DNA of 64,000 nucleotides, taken from JAFTYO01 sp045611785. GTDB lineage: Bacteria; Pseudomonadota; Alphaproteobacteria; RF32; CAG-239. The position numbers and the translations under genes were made by a program. Below, piece after piece: positions 18,690-27,225 of the stretch (its first letter is position 1; the number at the start of each line of letters is the position of its first letter). The stretch covers positions 62,001 through 126,000 of the forward strand of contig JAZKXV010000012.1 in the NCBI GenBank assembly GCA_045611785.1, read 5' to 3'. Under the pieces are notes generated by a model, which had not been told where the DNA came from, did no database searches, and saw only the letters and a program-made list of their open reading frames with translations.

Positions 18690-19613
18690 TTAGCCAAGAC
18701 CTAAAGCATACTTTATGTACCCATGCTTTAAAAGCCATTTTTTAGGTACCTTCATCACGCTATGGAACTTCATTGCCGTTTTCGGATCTAACTCATACCA
18801 CTTGTACCAATCTTCGAGAGTAAGATATTCTTTGGCATGTAAAAATATCTGTCTATATCCGACAGCACCCATAGCCATAACTTCCTCGCGAATTTTTGCA
18901 TCTTTTAGTAAATCTCCGAAACCAAAACTGGCTGTTGATTCAACCAAATATTTTAAGCCTCCGGCATCAACAACTCTTCTCAAAGCAGCATCATAATCTT
19001 CAACAGCATGAATGCATACTGCAGAAGTCAGCCAAACAGCAGCGGCGCGAATATGGTCATGCAACATCAAATACTCAAAACTAAAACGACTCAGATACCA
19101 GGTATCAAACTTTGTTTTCTCAGGGTTTGTATACAAGAGACCATGTTTTTCAAGAGATTTGAAAAAAGCATCTTCGCCATATTTTTCAATAGCATACTCT
19201 GTAAGTTCAGTTTCACCCACCATCATACTATAACATTCAGGTGTATCACCATACTTTTTTTCCAGTTGCTCAAAACGATTGGCTATTTGCTTTTTGTGCT
19301 CGGCTTCGTCTTTGATGGCTATTTCCTCCATCTTTTTACGATTTTTTTCCATAACCTCATCAAATTCTTGCGGATCCAAGCGCTCACTCAAAAACAAAAC
19401 ACAATCACCATCGAAGTCTTCAGGATAAGAGTTTACAATAAGCATGAGTGATGACTTATCCATAAACCTATACACCGCCTCAACAACAGGAAGTGTCAAC
19501 TGATAACCGTCTCGCAACATATTGCGAATAAGCATCATATCTTTCTTCGCAATCGCCATTTTCATGATTTCCCATTCTTCTTCATAGGAAAGTCTAGACA
19601 CATAACTTTTCAT
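18690..19613 (-). CDS. Unknown helical protein
   Basis: Not recognised. 307 residues, no signal peptide or membrane span, rich in Met, Glu, Lys and Tyr and almost wholly helical in appearance; it may be a divergent helical-repeat protein like the one at 20459-21556. Starts MKSYVSRLSYEEEWEIMKMA. The ATG has no Shine-Dalgarno, only an AT-rich leader, and base composition is somewhat richer in G and C than the flanking native genes. It is followed by its own hairpin. Probably an acquired single gene. Confidence 0.75.
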   Translation of the reverse strand: MKSYVSRLSYEEEWEIMKMAIAKKDMMLIRNMLRDGYQLTLPVVEAVYRFMDKSSLMLIVNSYPEDFDGDCVLFLSERLDPQEFDEVMEKNRKKMEEIAIKDEAEHKKQIANRFEQLEKKYGDTPECYSMMVGETELTEYAIEKYGEDAFFKSLEKHGLLYTNPEKTKFDTWYLSRFSFEYLMLHDHIRAAAVWLTSAVCIHAVEDYDAALRRVVDAGGLKYLVESTASFGFGDLLKDAKIREEVMAMGAVGYRQIFLHAKEYLTLEDWYKWYELDPKTAMKFHSVMKVPKKWLLKHGYIKYALGLG

Positions 19614-19812
19614 AAGCCAATAATTTTATTGATAATTAAAAATAGATAATTAAAATTCAAAATTAATTATATGAATTTTAATGTTTTTGTCAATATAAAA
19701 TGCGCATGAATATTTATATGGATAAATCTAATAAAAAAGCTTGTTAATACTTAAAAAAAATATATTATTAAAAAAGATAATTAATATTTGTTGAAAATAA
19801 ACTTAACAAAAA

Positions 19813-19842
19813 TTGACACAACAGATGTCTTACAAATAATAA
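19813..19842 (+). promoter_or_regulatory. Possible sigma-70 promoter of the DUF212 gene
   Basis: TTGACA (19813-19818), 18-base spacer, TAATAA (19837-19842). Only about 12 bases separate it from the ATG at 19855, so the transcript would have a very short leader. Confidence 0.35.
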
Positions 19843-19854
19843 CAGAGAAACAAA

Positions 19855-20304
19855 ATGATATACAACTCAGGATATGAAGCTATATTAAGCGGTTTGATGT
19901 CGGTTTTAATCGCACAAGTTTTGAAAGTATTAACTTTTTACGTTAAAACAGGAAAAATAGACTTTGAATATTTATCCACTACAGGAGGAATGCCCAGTTC
20001 TCATAGTGCCGGTGTTTGCGCCTTAACTATGTCTGTAGGTTTAATAGAAGGTTTTAGTTCTGTATTGTTTGCTGTAAGCGGAGGATATGCTTTAGTTGTT
20101 ATGCACGATGCCGCAGGGCTACGCAAAAACACCGGGAATATTGCAAAGCAATTAAATCAAATTATAAAAGATTTTTATAAATCAGACTTAAAAACAAAAT
20201 CTGCTCAATTAAAAGAATTACTTGGTCATACACCTTATGAAGTAATTATTGGAGCACTGCTTGGCTCATGCATTGCAGTTTCATTCCATTATCTTCTCAG
20301 CTAA
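19855..20304 (+). CDS. DUF212 / divergent PAP2-family membrane protein (YuiD-like)
   Basis: A 149-residue membrane protein with three or four hydrophobic segments. The motif GGMPSSHSAGVCAL (residues 43-56) matches the SRPSGH-type phosphatase signature in the reduced form found in the DUF212 family, and HDAAGLRKNTGNIAKQLNQ is the other family block. A role in dephosphorylating a lipid or isoprenoid phosphate is possible but unproven. It sits between the two helical orphan genes and is native in style. Confidence 0.85.
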   Translation: MIYNSGYEAILSGLMSVLIAQVLKVLTFYVKTGKIDFEYLSTTGGMPSSHSAGVCALTMSVGLIEGFSSVLFAVSGGYALVVMHDAAGLRKNTGNIAKQLNQIIKDFYKSDLKTKSAQLKELLGHTPYEVIIGALLGSCIAVSFHYLLS

Positions 20305-20336
20305 ATATTTTTAAAATAAAAATTTACTTTATTGCT

Positions 20337-20368
20337 AGGATATATCTTCAAATATATCCTATTTTTTC
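20337..20368 (+). terminator. Terminator of the DUF212 gene
   Basis: Nine-base stem AGGATATAT / ATATATCCT with a six-base loop, followed by ATTTTTTC. Confidence 0.7.
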
Positions 20369-20458
20369 AATCAGTTTTTCATAAAATTCTTGTATAATTT
20401 ATTTTTTATGTTAATCTATTTTCGATAAATAAATTATTCACGTATAATTCTTACACAC

Positions 20459-21556
20459 ATGAGAACAAATGCTGAAAAACTTCAAGCTCTTGAAGCTGAG
20501 TTTCACACTCACAATGCCATTATGGCACGTCTTGATGATGTAAAAGGTTGCTTAGCATCTTATTTTTACATCAATGGTAATTACTATTATTGGTCTGTTA
20601 CAACGCTTACCCACCGTGAACTCAAAAACATTGCGGAGCGTGAAAACCATGAAGAGTTACTAAAACTTATCCATCAGTATGGAAAAGCGGCACCAACTCC
20701 CGGATGGGATTTGCATAAAGTTACTAATCATTACGCAAACACTCACATTCTGCCTGACTTTATTCAGGAACTAATTGCGACCCGTTGCAACGATGAAGAA
20801 CTAAATGCATACACCTCTTATCAAGGTTTTGGTCTTACCGGACAAATAGTATTCTTTGCAAAAAGTACTGATGCGCAAAAACGTACATATATTGAAAAAC
20901 ATGGATTTTTGCCCAAAGTACAGCAAATGCTACGAGAAAGCAAAAAACAAGAATTGATTGATTTGCATATTGCAAAACACGGCATGTATCTTGACTGGGA
21001 AAAACAAGTAATTAATAGCGATTTTGAAACATTCAAATATCATGTTGATTTGCATGAATTTTCCGTAACTGCTCAACAGCATATGTGTGAATTTGCTAAT
21101 AACGAAAAAATTTCATACTATATTCAAAAGTATGGTTTATGGTTAGAAGCTCACCCATATCTTGTAACGCACTGCGATGATGATATCTTATATCAGTACA
21201 TCGACATACATCGCCATTTCTCCTTAGAAGGAGAAACGGCATTATGCAAAAGAGAAAACCACGATCTCATTATGCACTACATAGACAAGCGTTGTGAAGC
21301 ATCGTCATTTTCTTTAATCGATGCCTTCTACAAAGCCGGTCGCCTAAATTACATCGAAATTCTGGCTTGCCTAAAAAGAGGTTTTAGCTTAGATGAAATC
21401 AGCAAGATGGAGATAAAATTAATGCGAAGTGATCATTATGATGAAATTTTAGAATATATTTCTCATAATAAACCAACTCCAGCAGCCGTAATTGAACTGC
21501 TCAAAACAGATCACGAGAAAGCAATATCTCTTTATTTTGAAAAGTGGAATAAATAA
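20459..21556 (+). CDS. Helical-repeat protein of ~33-residue units, unknown function
   Basis: 365 residues, no signal peptide. From about residue 90 onwards the chain is built of repeated units of about 30-35 residues of the pattern aromatic/His-x-x-(F/L)-S-x-x-(A/G)-(E/Q)-x-x-(L/M)-x-x-x-x-(N/D)-x-x-x-(I/L)-x-x-Y-I, for example around EFSVTAQQHMCEFANNEKIS and HFSLEGETALCKRENHDLI. I remember similar solenoid repeats in gut Bacteroidota and other gut bacteria. Such solenoids usually bind proteins. No Shine-Dalgarno is visible. Own terminator follows. Function not known. Confidence 0.8.
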   Translation: MRTNAEKLQALEAEFHTHNAIMARLDDVKGCLASYFYINGNYYYWSVTTLTHRELKNIAERENHEELLKLIHQYGKAAPTPGWDLHKVTNHYANTHILPDFIQELIATRCNDEELNAYTSYQGFGLTGQIVFFAKSTDAQKRTYIEKHGFLPKVQQMLRESKKQELIDLHIAKHGMYLDWEKQVINSDFETFKYHVDLHEFSVTAQQHMCEFANNEKISYYIQKYGLWLEAHPYLVTHCDDDILYQYIDIHRHFSLEGETALCKRENHDLIMHYIDKRCEASSFSLIDAFYKAGRLNYIEILACLKRGFSLDEISKMEIKLMRSDHYDEILEYISHNKPTPAAVIELLKTDHEKAISLYFEKWNK

Positions 21557-21564
21557 TCTTAAGA

Positions 21565-21593
21565 AAAAGCACCTTAATTTAAGGTGCTTTTTC
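21565..21593. terminator. Bidirectional terminator, GCACCTTA stem
   Basis: Thirteen-base stem AAAAAGCACCTTA / TAAGGTGCTTTTT with loop ATT, between the convergent gene at 20459-21556 and lolD. The stem repeats that at 18644-18674. Confidence 0.85.
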
Positions 21594-21595
21594 TT

Positions 21596-22321
21596 TTAAT
21601 AAAAGTTTTTAGTATCTTTTATCCTCTTGCTGGGTCTTAAATCAACCAACACTCCGTCTTTTAACTGAAGTTGCCTATCCATCTTACCGGCGAGTTCCAT
21701 ATTATGTGTTGCTATCAATGCGGCCAATCCGGTTTCTTTAACAATATCTAATAATGCCATAAATACATTATCTGATGTATTAGGATCTAAGTTTCCCGTA
21801 GGCTCATCAGCAAGCAACAACTTTGGTGTATTTGCTAATGATCTTGCAATTGCAACACGTTGCTGTTCACCTCCTGATAATTCTGTTGGTCTATGATTTA
21901 ATCTGTCTTTTAAGCCCATCTTAGACAACAACCACTCTGCTTTTTCTTTTGCAATTGAGTTCTTAACTCCGGCAATAAGTTGCGGAATCATAACATTTTC
22001 AAGAGCATCAAAATCAGACAACAAATTATGATATTGATAAACAAATCCCATATAATCACGTCTGAGGTTGGTTCTTAACCCATCACTTGCTTTAGAACAG
22101 TTTTGACCATCAACAAAAATTTCTCCAGTTGTCGGTCTATCTAACAAGCCTGCAATTTGTAACAATGTAGACTTACCTGATCCGGATGGTCCGATTAATG
22201 CTACAACTTCATTTGAATTAAGCTGTAAATCAAGACCTTTTAAAACTTCTAACTTTTGACTGCCTTGATAATAGTACTTAGTTATTTGCTTTAATTCTAA
22301 TGTACATATCTTACTATTCAT
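21596..22321 (-). CDS. lolD: Lipoprotein-releasing ABC transporter ATPase LolD
   Basis: ATPase of the LolCDE complex, which extracts mature lipoproteins from the inner membrane. The ATG at 22321 (MNSKICTLELKQI) overlaps the upstream permease by eight bases in ATGAATAG; the longer frame to 22345 is unlikely. Walker A GPSGSGKST, signature LSGGEQQRVAIARSLA, and Walker B LLLADEPTGNLD are all intact. Length about 241 fits. Coupled to the LolC/E permease upstream. Confidence 0.93.
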   Translation of the reverse strand: MNSKICTLELKQITKYYYQGSQKLEVLKGLDLQLNSNEVVALIGPSGSGKSTLLQIAGLLDRPTTGEIFVDGQNCSKASDGLRTNLRRDYMGFVYQYHNLLSDFDALENVMIPQLIAGVKNSIAKEKAEWLLSKMGLKDRLNHRPTELSGGEQQRVAIARSLANTPKLLLADEPTGNLDPNTSDNVFMALLDIVKETGLAALIATHNMELAGKMDRQLQLKDGVLVDLRPSKRIKDTKNFY

Positions 22322-23561
22322 AACGTAAAGCCTCCACAGGATCATACTTTGCAGCTCTGTAAGCCGGATAAATTGTTGCTAAAAATGCAAGCATTAAAGA
22401 TACGATAGCCACAACAGCAACTTCATTAAAGTCTATCTTAGCCGGCAATTTTGATAAGAAGTAAATTTCAGCTGAAAATAACTCTCTGCCAGAAAGCCCT
22501 TCTAAGAACTGGCGTATACTTTCAATATTTTCGCAAAACAACACTCCTATAAACAAACCGATTAAAGTGCCCACAACACCAATAAATGCACCATCCATAA
22601 AGAATATACGCATAATCATACCTTTTGTTGCGCCCATTGTACGCAAAACTGCAATATCACGACCTTTGTCTTTAACCAACATTATAAGCCCTGTTATAAT
22701 ATTGAACGCAGCAACAATAATGATAAGCGTCAATATTAAAAACATAACATTACGCTCAACATCAATTGCATTAAAAAATGCCGAATTTGTTTGTTTATAA
22801 TCATACACATAAGCATCAATACCAACACTTTGTTCAATCAGAGCCTTAATTTGTGGCATATCAGAATCATTTTTAAGCGTAACATCAATTTGTCCTGCAG
22901 ATTGAGACATTCCAAAATATTTTTGAGCAGCTTCCATCGGCATTAAAATATAATTTGCATCATATTCATACATCCCCATGTTAAACACGCCAATAACCTC
23001 ATAAGACTTCATTCTTGGAACCGTTCCAAAGGCCGTAACTTTACCGTTAGGTGAAATTAACGTAATTTCATCACCTTCAATAACGCCTAATTTATCTGCA
23101 AGCCTATTACCTATAATTACTGCATCATCAGAGAAGTTTTCTAGTTTAACCCCCAAAATGCCATTACGCAAAACTTGCTTTTTAAGCAAATCTTCCTTAT
23201 GAACACCCCTAACCATTGCACCTAAAGATGAAGCTCTTGAAGATATCAAAATTTGTTTTTCAATCATAGGAATAGCAACTTCAACTCCTGCAATTTTTTC
23301 AATATCACCTACGGCATTTTTATAATCAGTAAAAGGAAATCCAGGGGTTGATGCAATCATTATATGACCGTTTATACCCAAAATTCTTGACATTAGCTCG
23401 CTTTTAAAACCATTCATAACAGACATTACAATGATAAGTGTCGCAACACCTAAAGCAATGCCGGTAAAAGCAAATCCGGTAATAACAGAAATAAACCCTT
23501 CTTTTCTTTTTGCTCTCAAATAGCGTCCGGCTACTAATCTTTCAAATTTTGAAAATATCAT
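22314..23561 (-). CDS. lolC: Lipoprotein-releasing ABC transporter permease (LolC/LolE)
   Basis: Inner-membrane permease of the Lol system. The start at 23561 (MIFSKFERLVAGRYL) is placed nine bases after GGAG; GTG and ATG codons upstream at 23576 and 23570 overlap or precede that site. One N-terminal membrane segment, a large periplasmic region (about 50-260) and three C-terminal membrane segments are visible, with the family block DIAVLRTMGATKGMIMRIF. Only one permease gene is present beside lolD, as in many alphaproteobacteria. Confidence 0.92.
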   Translation of the reverse strand: MIFSKFERLVAGRYLRAKRKEGFISVITGFAFTGIALGVATLIIVMSVMNGFKSELMSRILGINGHIMIASTPGFPFTDYKNAVGDIEKIAGVEVAIPMIEKQILISSRASSLGAMVRGVHKEDLLKKQVLRNGILGVKLENFSDDAVIIGNRLADKLGVIEGDEITLISPNGKVTAFGTVPRMKSYEVIGVFNMGMYEYDANYILMPMEAAQKYFGMSQSAGQIDVTLKNDSDMPQIKALIEQSVGIDAYVYDYKQTNSAFFNAIDVERNVMFLILTLIIIVAAFNIITGLIMLVKDKGRDIAVLRTMGATKGMIMRIFFMDGAFIGVVGTLIGLFIGVLFCENIESIRQFLEGLSGRELFSAEIYFLSKLPAKIDFNEVAVVAIVSLMLAFLATIYPAYRAAKYDPVEALRYE

Positions 23562-23582
23562 ATCAAGCATCTCCACTTAGCA

Positions 23583-24722
23583 CTATTTAAATAAGTCTTT
23601 AATCTTATCTAAAAATGTTTTTATTTCCGGTTGACAATTGTCGTCTTCTGATAAATCTCTAAATTCCTCTAATAATTCTTTTTGACGAGCCGTTAAATTT
23701 GTAGGTGTTATCACTTTCAATATAACATATAAATCGCCTCTTTTGTCAGAATTAATAACGCTCATACCTTCATTTTTAATACGAAGTTTATTACCTGTCT
23801 GTGCTCCATTTGTGATTTTAACTTCTACCTTTTGACCATCAATACCCGGAATTTCAACCTTACCGCCTAAAGCAGCACATACCATTGAAACAGGAACAGA
23901 AGTATACAAATCTTTACCTGAACGCTCATATAATTTATGATCTTGGATATTAATAAAAATATACAAGTCGCCTTTTGGACCGCCATTTTTTCCGGCTTGT
24001 CCTGCACCGGTAATTCGCATACGGGTATTATCTTCAACTCCGGCAGGAACCTTAATTTTTAATGCTTTCTCAACTCTAACAGTTCCTTCCCCTCTGCATT
24101 CTCTACATTTATCTTTGATTATGCGTCCCTCACCTCTACATTTAGGACAAACTGTTTCAAACATAAAGAAACCGCCTTGTTGAGTTCTAACTTTACCTGT
24201 ACCGCGACACATATCACAAACTGAAGCTTGTTCACCATTTGCTGTACCATGACCGGAACATTTTTCACACACTTCTGTTGTGCGAACAACTATTTCTTTT
24301 TCTACACCTCTAAAGGCTTCTTCTAAAGTAATCTCCAAGCTATAGCTTAAATCCTCACCTTTTCTTGGGCCATTTCGTGTATTTGAGCGCATGCCACCGC
24401 CCATAAAGTCATTAAACACATTAGAGAATAAATCTGATAAATCTTCAGCATTAAATCCAAAACCACCACCAAAAGGATTTCCTCCTCCCATAGAATTTTG
24501 AAATGCCTGATGTCCATATCTATCATATGCAGCACGTTTTTGTTCATCTTTAAGAACTTCATAAGCTTCGTTTATTTCTTTAAATCTTTGTTCAGCTTCC
24601 TTATCATCAGGATTTCTATCCGGATGATATTTCATTGCTAACTTCCTAAAAGAACGCTTAATTTCATCTGCGTTAGCATTTTTATCAACTTCTAAAAGTT
24701 CGTAATAATCTCTCTCACTCAT
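23583..24722 (-). CDS. dnaJ: Chaperone DnaJ
   Basis: Co-chaperone that stimulates DnaK. J domain at residues 1-70 with the HPD motif (KYHPDRNPDD), Gly/Phe-rich linker (GGGNPFGGGFGF), and four CxxCxGxG zinc repeats (CEKCSGHG, CDMCRGTG, CPKCRGEG, CRECRGEG), then the two C-terminal beta domains. 379 residues, full length. dnaK is not adjacent; the gene here leads into lolC. Confidence 0.97.
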   Translation of the reverse strand: MSERDYYELLEVDKNANADEIKRSFRKLAMKYHPDRNPDDKEAEQRFKEINEAYEVLKDEQKRAAYDRYGHQAFQNSMGGGNPFGGGFGFNAEDLSDLFSNVFNDFMGGGMRSNTRNGPRKGEDLSYSLEITLEEAFRGVEKEIVVRTTEVCEKCSGHGTANGEQASVCDMCRGTGKVRTQQGGFFMFETVCPKCRGEGRIIKDKCRECRGEGTVRVEKALKIKVPAGVEDNTRMRITGAGQAGKNGGPKGDLYIFINIQDHKLYERSGKDLYTSVPVSMVCAALGGKVEIPGIDGQKVEVKITNGAQTGNKLRIKNEGMSVINSDKRGDLYVILKVITPTNLTARQKELLEEFRDLSEDDNCQPEIKTFLDKIKDLFK

Positions 24723-24739
24723 CTTAGTACCTAATTTTA

Positions 24740-25633
24740 TTAATTATTTTGATTTAACAACTTCGGACTAACCCACATGTTACCTTTTTGTAAAAATTTA
24801 GGTAACTCTTTTAAGGATGATGCACCTGCAGCCTTTGCATGACCGCCACCGCCAAATTTTTCAGCAATTTTTGAAACATCAACATTATCTTTTGCTGTAT
24901 AAAAAGACAAATTCCAACAATTTTTCTTATTCATAAAGAAATTTACCATTACATCATAATCTTTAATATTATCCAAAGAATCATAAAACTCTGAATAACC
25001 TTGAGGCATATTTGCACAAATACATTTATACCCTTCAAATTCGCTTACAAAAGCTTCTGCTCTTACAAGTCTGAAGTTACGATTTCTAATGTATGAAAGT
25101 ATCGCTTTTCCTTTTTCAACCATTGAAGCTATATCCATTTTATCTTCAATAAGTTCTTCCCACACTTTATCTGTAGGCTTATTAACCCCTATTGCCTGCA
25201 TAGCATATTCAAAAGCTCGAACTCTTTTATCTCTTAAATCAAATATATCATTTAAGCCCAACAACTTAATTCCTAAAGGAGCTTCTTTATTAGGATAAAA
25301 ATATTCCCAAGTTAACAACATAGCTGCCGTTCCAACTCTTCTTAAGCCTTTAATAGGCTCCAAGTTTTCTGTTTTAAGCTTATTTTCATATTGCTCAATA
25401 ACCGAAATATGATGATCAATCCAAACAAAATCTTTTTCTTGACTTAATTTAAACATAAAATCAACCGGCAAAGATATATCACATACTATAATCTTATCAT
25501 GTTTAATAATTTCATCATATGGAATTTCCATATCATGATTTAATCCCATAAGTTCAATTTCAGGGTATATACTTTTCACAATAGCAGCGGAACCTTTTCC
25601 ATCATGATCAGCAATATGATATATACAAAGCAT
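24740..25633 (-). CDS. DHH-family phosphoesterase
   Basis: Manganese phosphoesterase of the DHH/DHHA1 superfamily (RecJ, NrnA and relatives). The metal-site motifs are DHDGKGSA (residues 9-16), VCDIS, and DHHIS, and the DHHA1 end carries GGGGHAKAAGASS. The total of 297 residues is close to NrnA-like nanoRNases, which degrade short oligonucleotides or pAp. Closest function cannot be fixed: several members act on other substrates. It is encoded 17 bases before dnaJ on the same strand. Confidence 0.85.
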   Translation of the reverse strand: MLCIYHIADHDGKGSAAIVKSIYPEIELMGLNHDMEIPYDEIIKHDKIIVCDISLPVDFMFKLSQEKDFVWIDHHISVIEQYENKLKTENLEPIKGLRRVGTAAMLLTWEYFYPNKEAPLGIKLLGLNDIFDLRDKRVRAFEYAMQAIGVNKPTDKVWEELIEDKMDIASMVEKGKAILSYIRNRNFRLVRAEAFVSEFEGYKCICANMPQGYSEFYDSLDNIKDYDVMVNFFMNKKNCWNLSFYTAKDNVDVSKIAEKFGGGGHAKAAGASSLKELPKFLQKGNMWVSPKLLNQNN

Positions 25634-25648
25634 TCTTCTTTCCTTTAA

Positions 25649-26446
25649 CTAAAATTCAACCACCATATTATCGTAAGCCGGAAATACATTTTCCGGTGTC
25701 AGATTGTTAACCTCATCATAATCACATTCTGAAGCCATATGATTTATAACCGTTTTACACGGTTTCATAAGGTTAACATATTCTAATATTTTTTCAAGTC
25801 CCATATGATATGGTTTCTCCCACTTAGAATGAATTATTGTAAGTGGCATTACCATTAATTTAGGGTTTATTTTTATTAATTGCAAACTTTCATCTCCAAT
25901 TTCCAAACAATCGGCAACATAAATAAGCTGATTATCGTTAAATATGTATCCATTCGATAAAACCGGATGACCATATAAACTAATTGGAACAATTTTTACA
26001 CCTTTGACATAAAAAGGTTCACCATGAAAAACTTCATTACATAATAGACTTGGTCTATAAAGCGGATTATTCGGATTGTTCTTATCTGTTACCAAATATG
26101 GAAAACGAGTTTTAATTGCATCAATTGTATTAACATTTCCATAAACATCCAAAGGTTTTCCGGATATTCTATTTAAATCTCTTAAATCATCTATACCATG
26201 CAAATGATCTGCATGTGCATGAGTGTATAAAACAGCATCAATATGCTTAATATCATTATCTAATAACTGCCAATGAATATCGGGAGATGTATCAATTAAA
26301 AACTTTACGCCATCAATTTCAACATATATACTTGTTCTACGACGTCTGTTTTTAGGATTATTCGGATTACAATTGCCCCAACCTGAAGCTAATGATGGAA
26401 CTCCAGGCGCTGCACCACTTCCTAATACGATAAGCTTATTACTCAT
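25649..26446 (-). CDS. Metallo-beta-lactamase-fold hydrolase, PhnP-like
   Basis: MBL-fold phosphodiesterase. The metal motif THAHADHLHGIDDLR (HxHxDH with an extra His) and the C-terminal INHMASE are visible, and the N-terminus has GSGAAPGVPSLASGWGNC, typical of the PhnP group that follows tatD in alphaproteobacteria. The 265-residue protein overlaps the tatD stop by eight bases. The specific substrate (cyclic phosphoribosyl or related) is not established. Confidence 0.85.
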   Translation of the reverse strand: MSNKLIVLGSGAAPGVPSLASGWGNCNPNNPKNRRRRTSIYVEIDGVKFLIDTSPDIHWQLLDNDIKHIDAVLYTHAHADHLHGIDDLRDLNRISGKPLDVYGNVNTIDAIKTRFPYLVTDKNNPNNPLYRPSLLCNEVFHGEPFYVKGVKIVPISLYGHPVLSNGYIFNDNQLIYVADCLEIGDESLQLIKINPKLMVMPLTIIHSKWEKPYHMGLEKILEYVNLMKPCKTVINHMASECDYDEVNNLTPENVFPAYDNMVVEF

Positions 26447-27224
26447 CTTTAATATCTATCCTTCTTGTTTTTGTAAATAGCTCAAAAAAGTTTGATGTAG
26501 TTATATCTGATATTTTATTAAAATCAACACCTTTTATTTCTGCCAAAGCCATTGCCGTATTTATAACATAAGATGGCTCATTTACCTTGCCACGATACGG
26601 AACCGGAGCCAAATACGGAGTATCTGTTTCAACCAACAATCTATCCAAAGGCACCTTAGAAAAATTTTTCCTTATATCTTGAGCCGAATTGAAAGTTATA
26701 ATTCCGGAAGCAGATATATACATACCCAAATTCAAAGCAACTTCAGCCAAATCCCAAGATGATGAATAACAATGTATAACACCGCTAAATGGTTTTTCTT
26801 TAAATGATGAAGACAATATATCCATCATATCATTATCAGATTCCCTATTATGAATAATAATCGGCAAGCCGCTTTGTTGAGCAGCTTTTATCATTTGCTT
26901 TAACACTTTAATTTGTACATCTTTAGGACTAAAATCATAATAATAATCTAATCCGCATTCACCGACAGCCACAACTTTTTCATGTTTTAAATTGTTAAGC
27001 ACATCATCAGCTGTAATATATTCATAATCTTTTGCATCATGAGGATGAACACCACTAACTGTATAAACTCCGTCAAAAGTATTGCAAATGTCCACACCGA
27101 TATGGATCTCATCAAACTTACCACCGGCATTAAGCATAACTTTTACATCTTTATCTTTAGCTCTTTGAATAATATTTGCTAAATCTTCAACTGCATTCAG
27201 ATGACAATGACTATCTATCAACAT
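26439..27224 (-). CDS. tatD: TatD-family metal-dependent nuclease
   Basis: TIM-barrel hydrolase with DNase activity in characterised members. Metal motifs: DSHCHLN at residues 4-10, the central ECGLDYYYD, HNRESD, HCYSSS, and ETDTPYLAPVPYRG near the C-terminus. Length 261 is normal. It lies one base from holB in the conserved alphaproteobacterial run holB-tatD-MBL; metG, which I would expect between holB and tatD in many relatives, is absent. A second TatD-like gene is at 62465-63184. Confidence 0.92.
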   Translation of the reverse strand: MLIDSHCHLNAVEDLANIIQRAKDKDVKVMLNAGGKFDEIHIGVDICNTFDGVYTVSGVHPHDAKDYEYITADDVLNNLKHEKVVAVGECGLDYYYDFSPKDVQIKVLKQMIKAAQQSGLPIIIHNRESDNDMMDILSSSFKEKPFSGVIHCYSSSWDLAEVALNLGMYISASGIITFNSAQDIRKNFSKVPLDRLLVETDTPYLAPVPYRGKVNEPSYVINTAMALAEIKGVDFNKISDITTSNFFELFTKTRRIDIKDE

Positions 27225-27225
27225 A

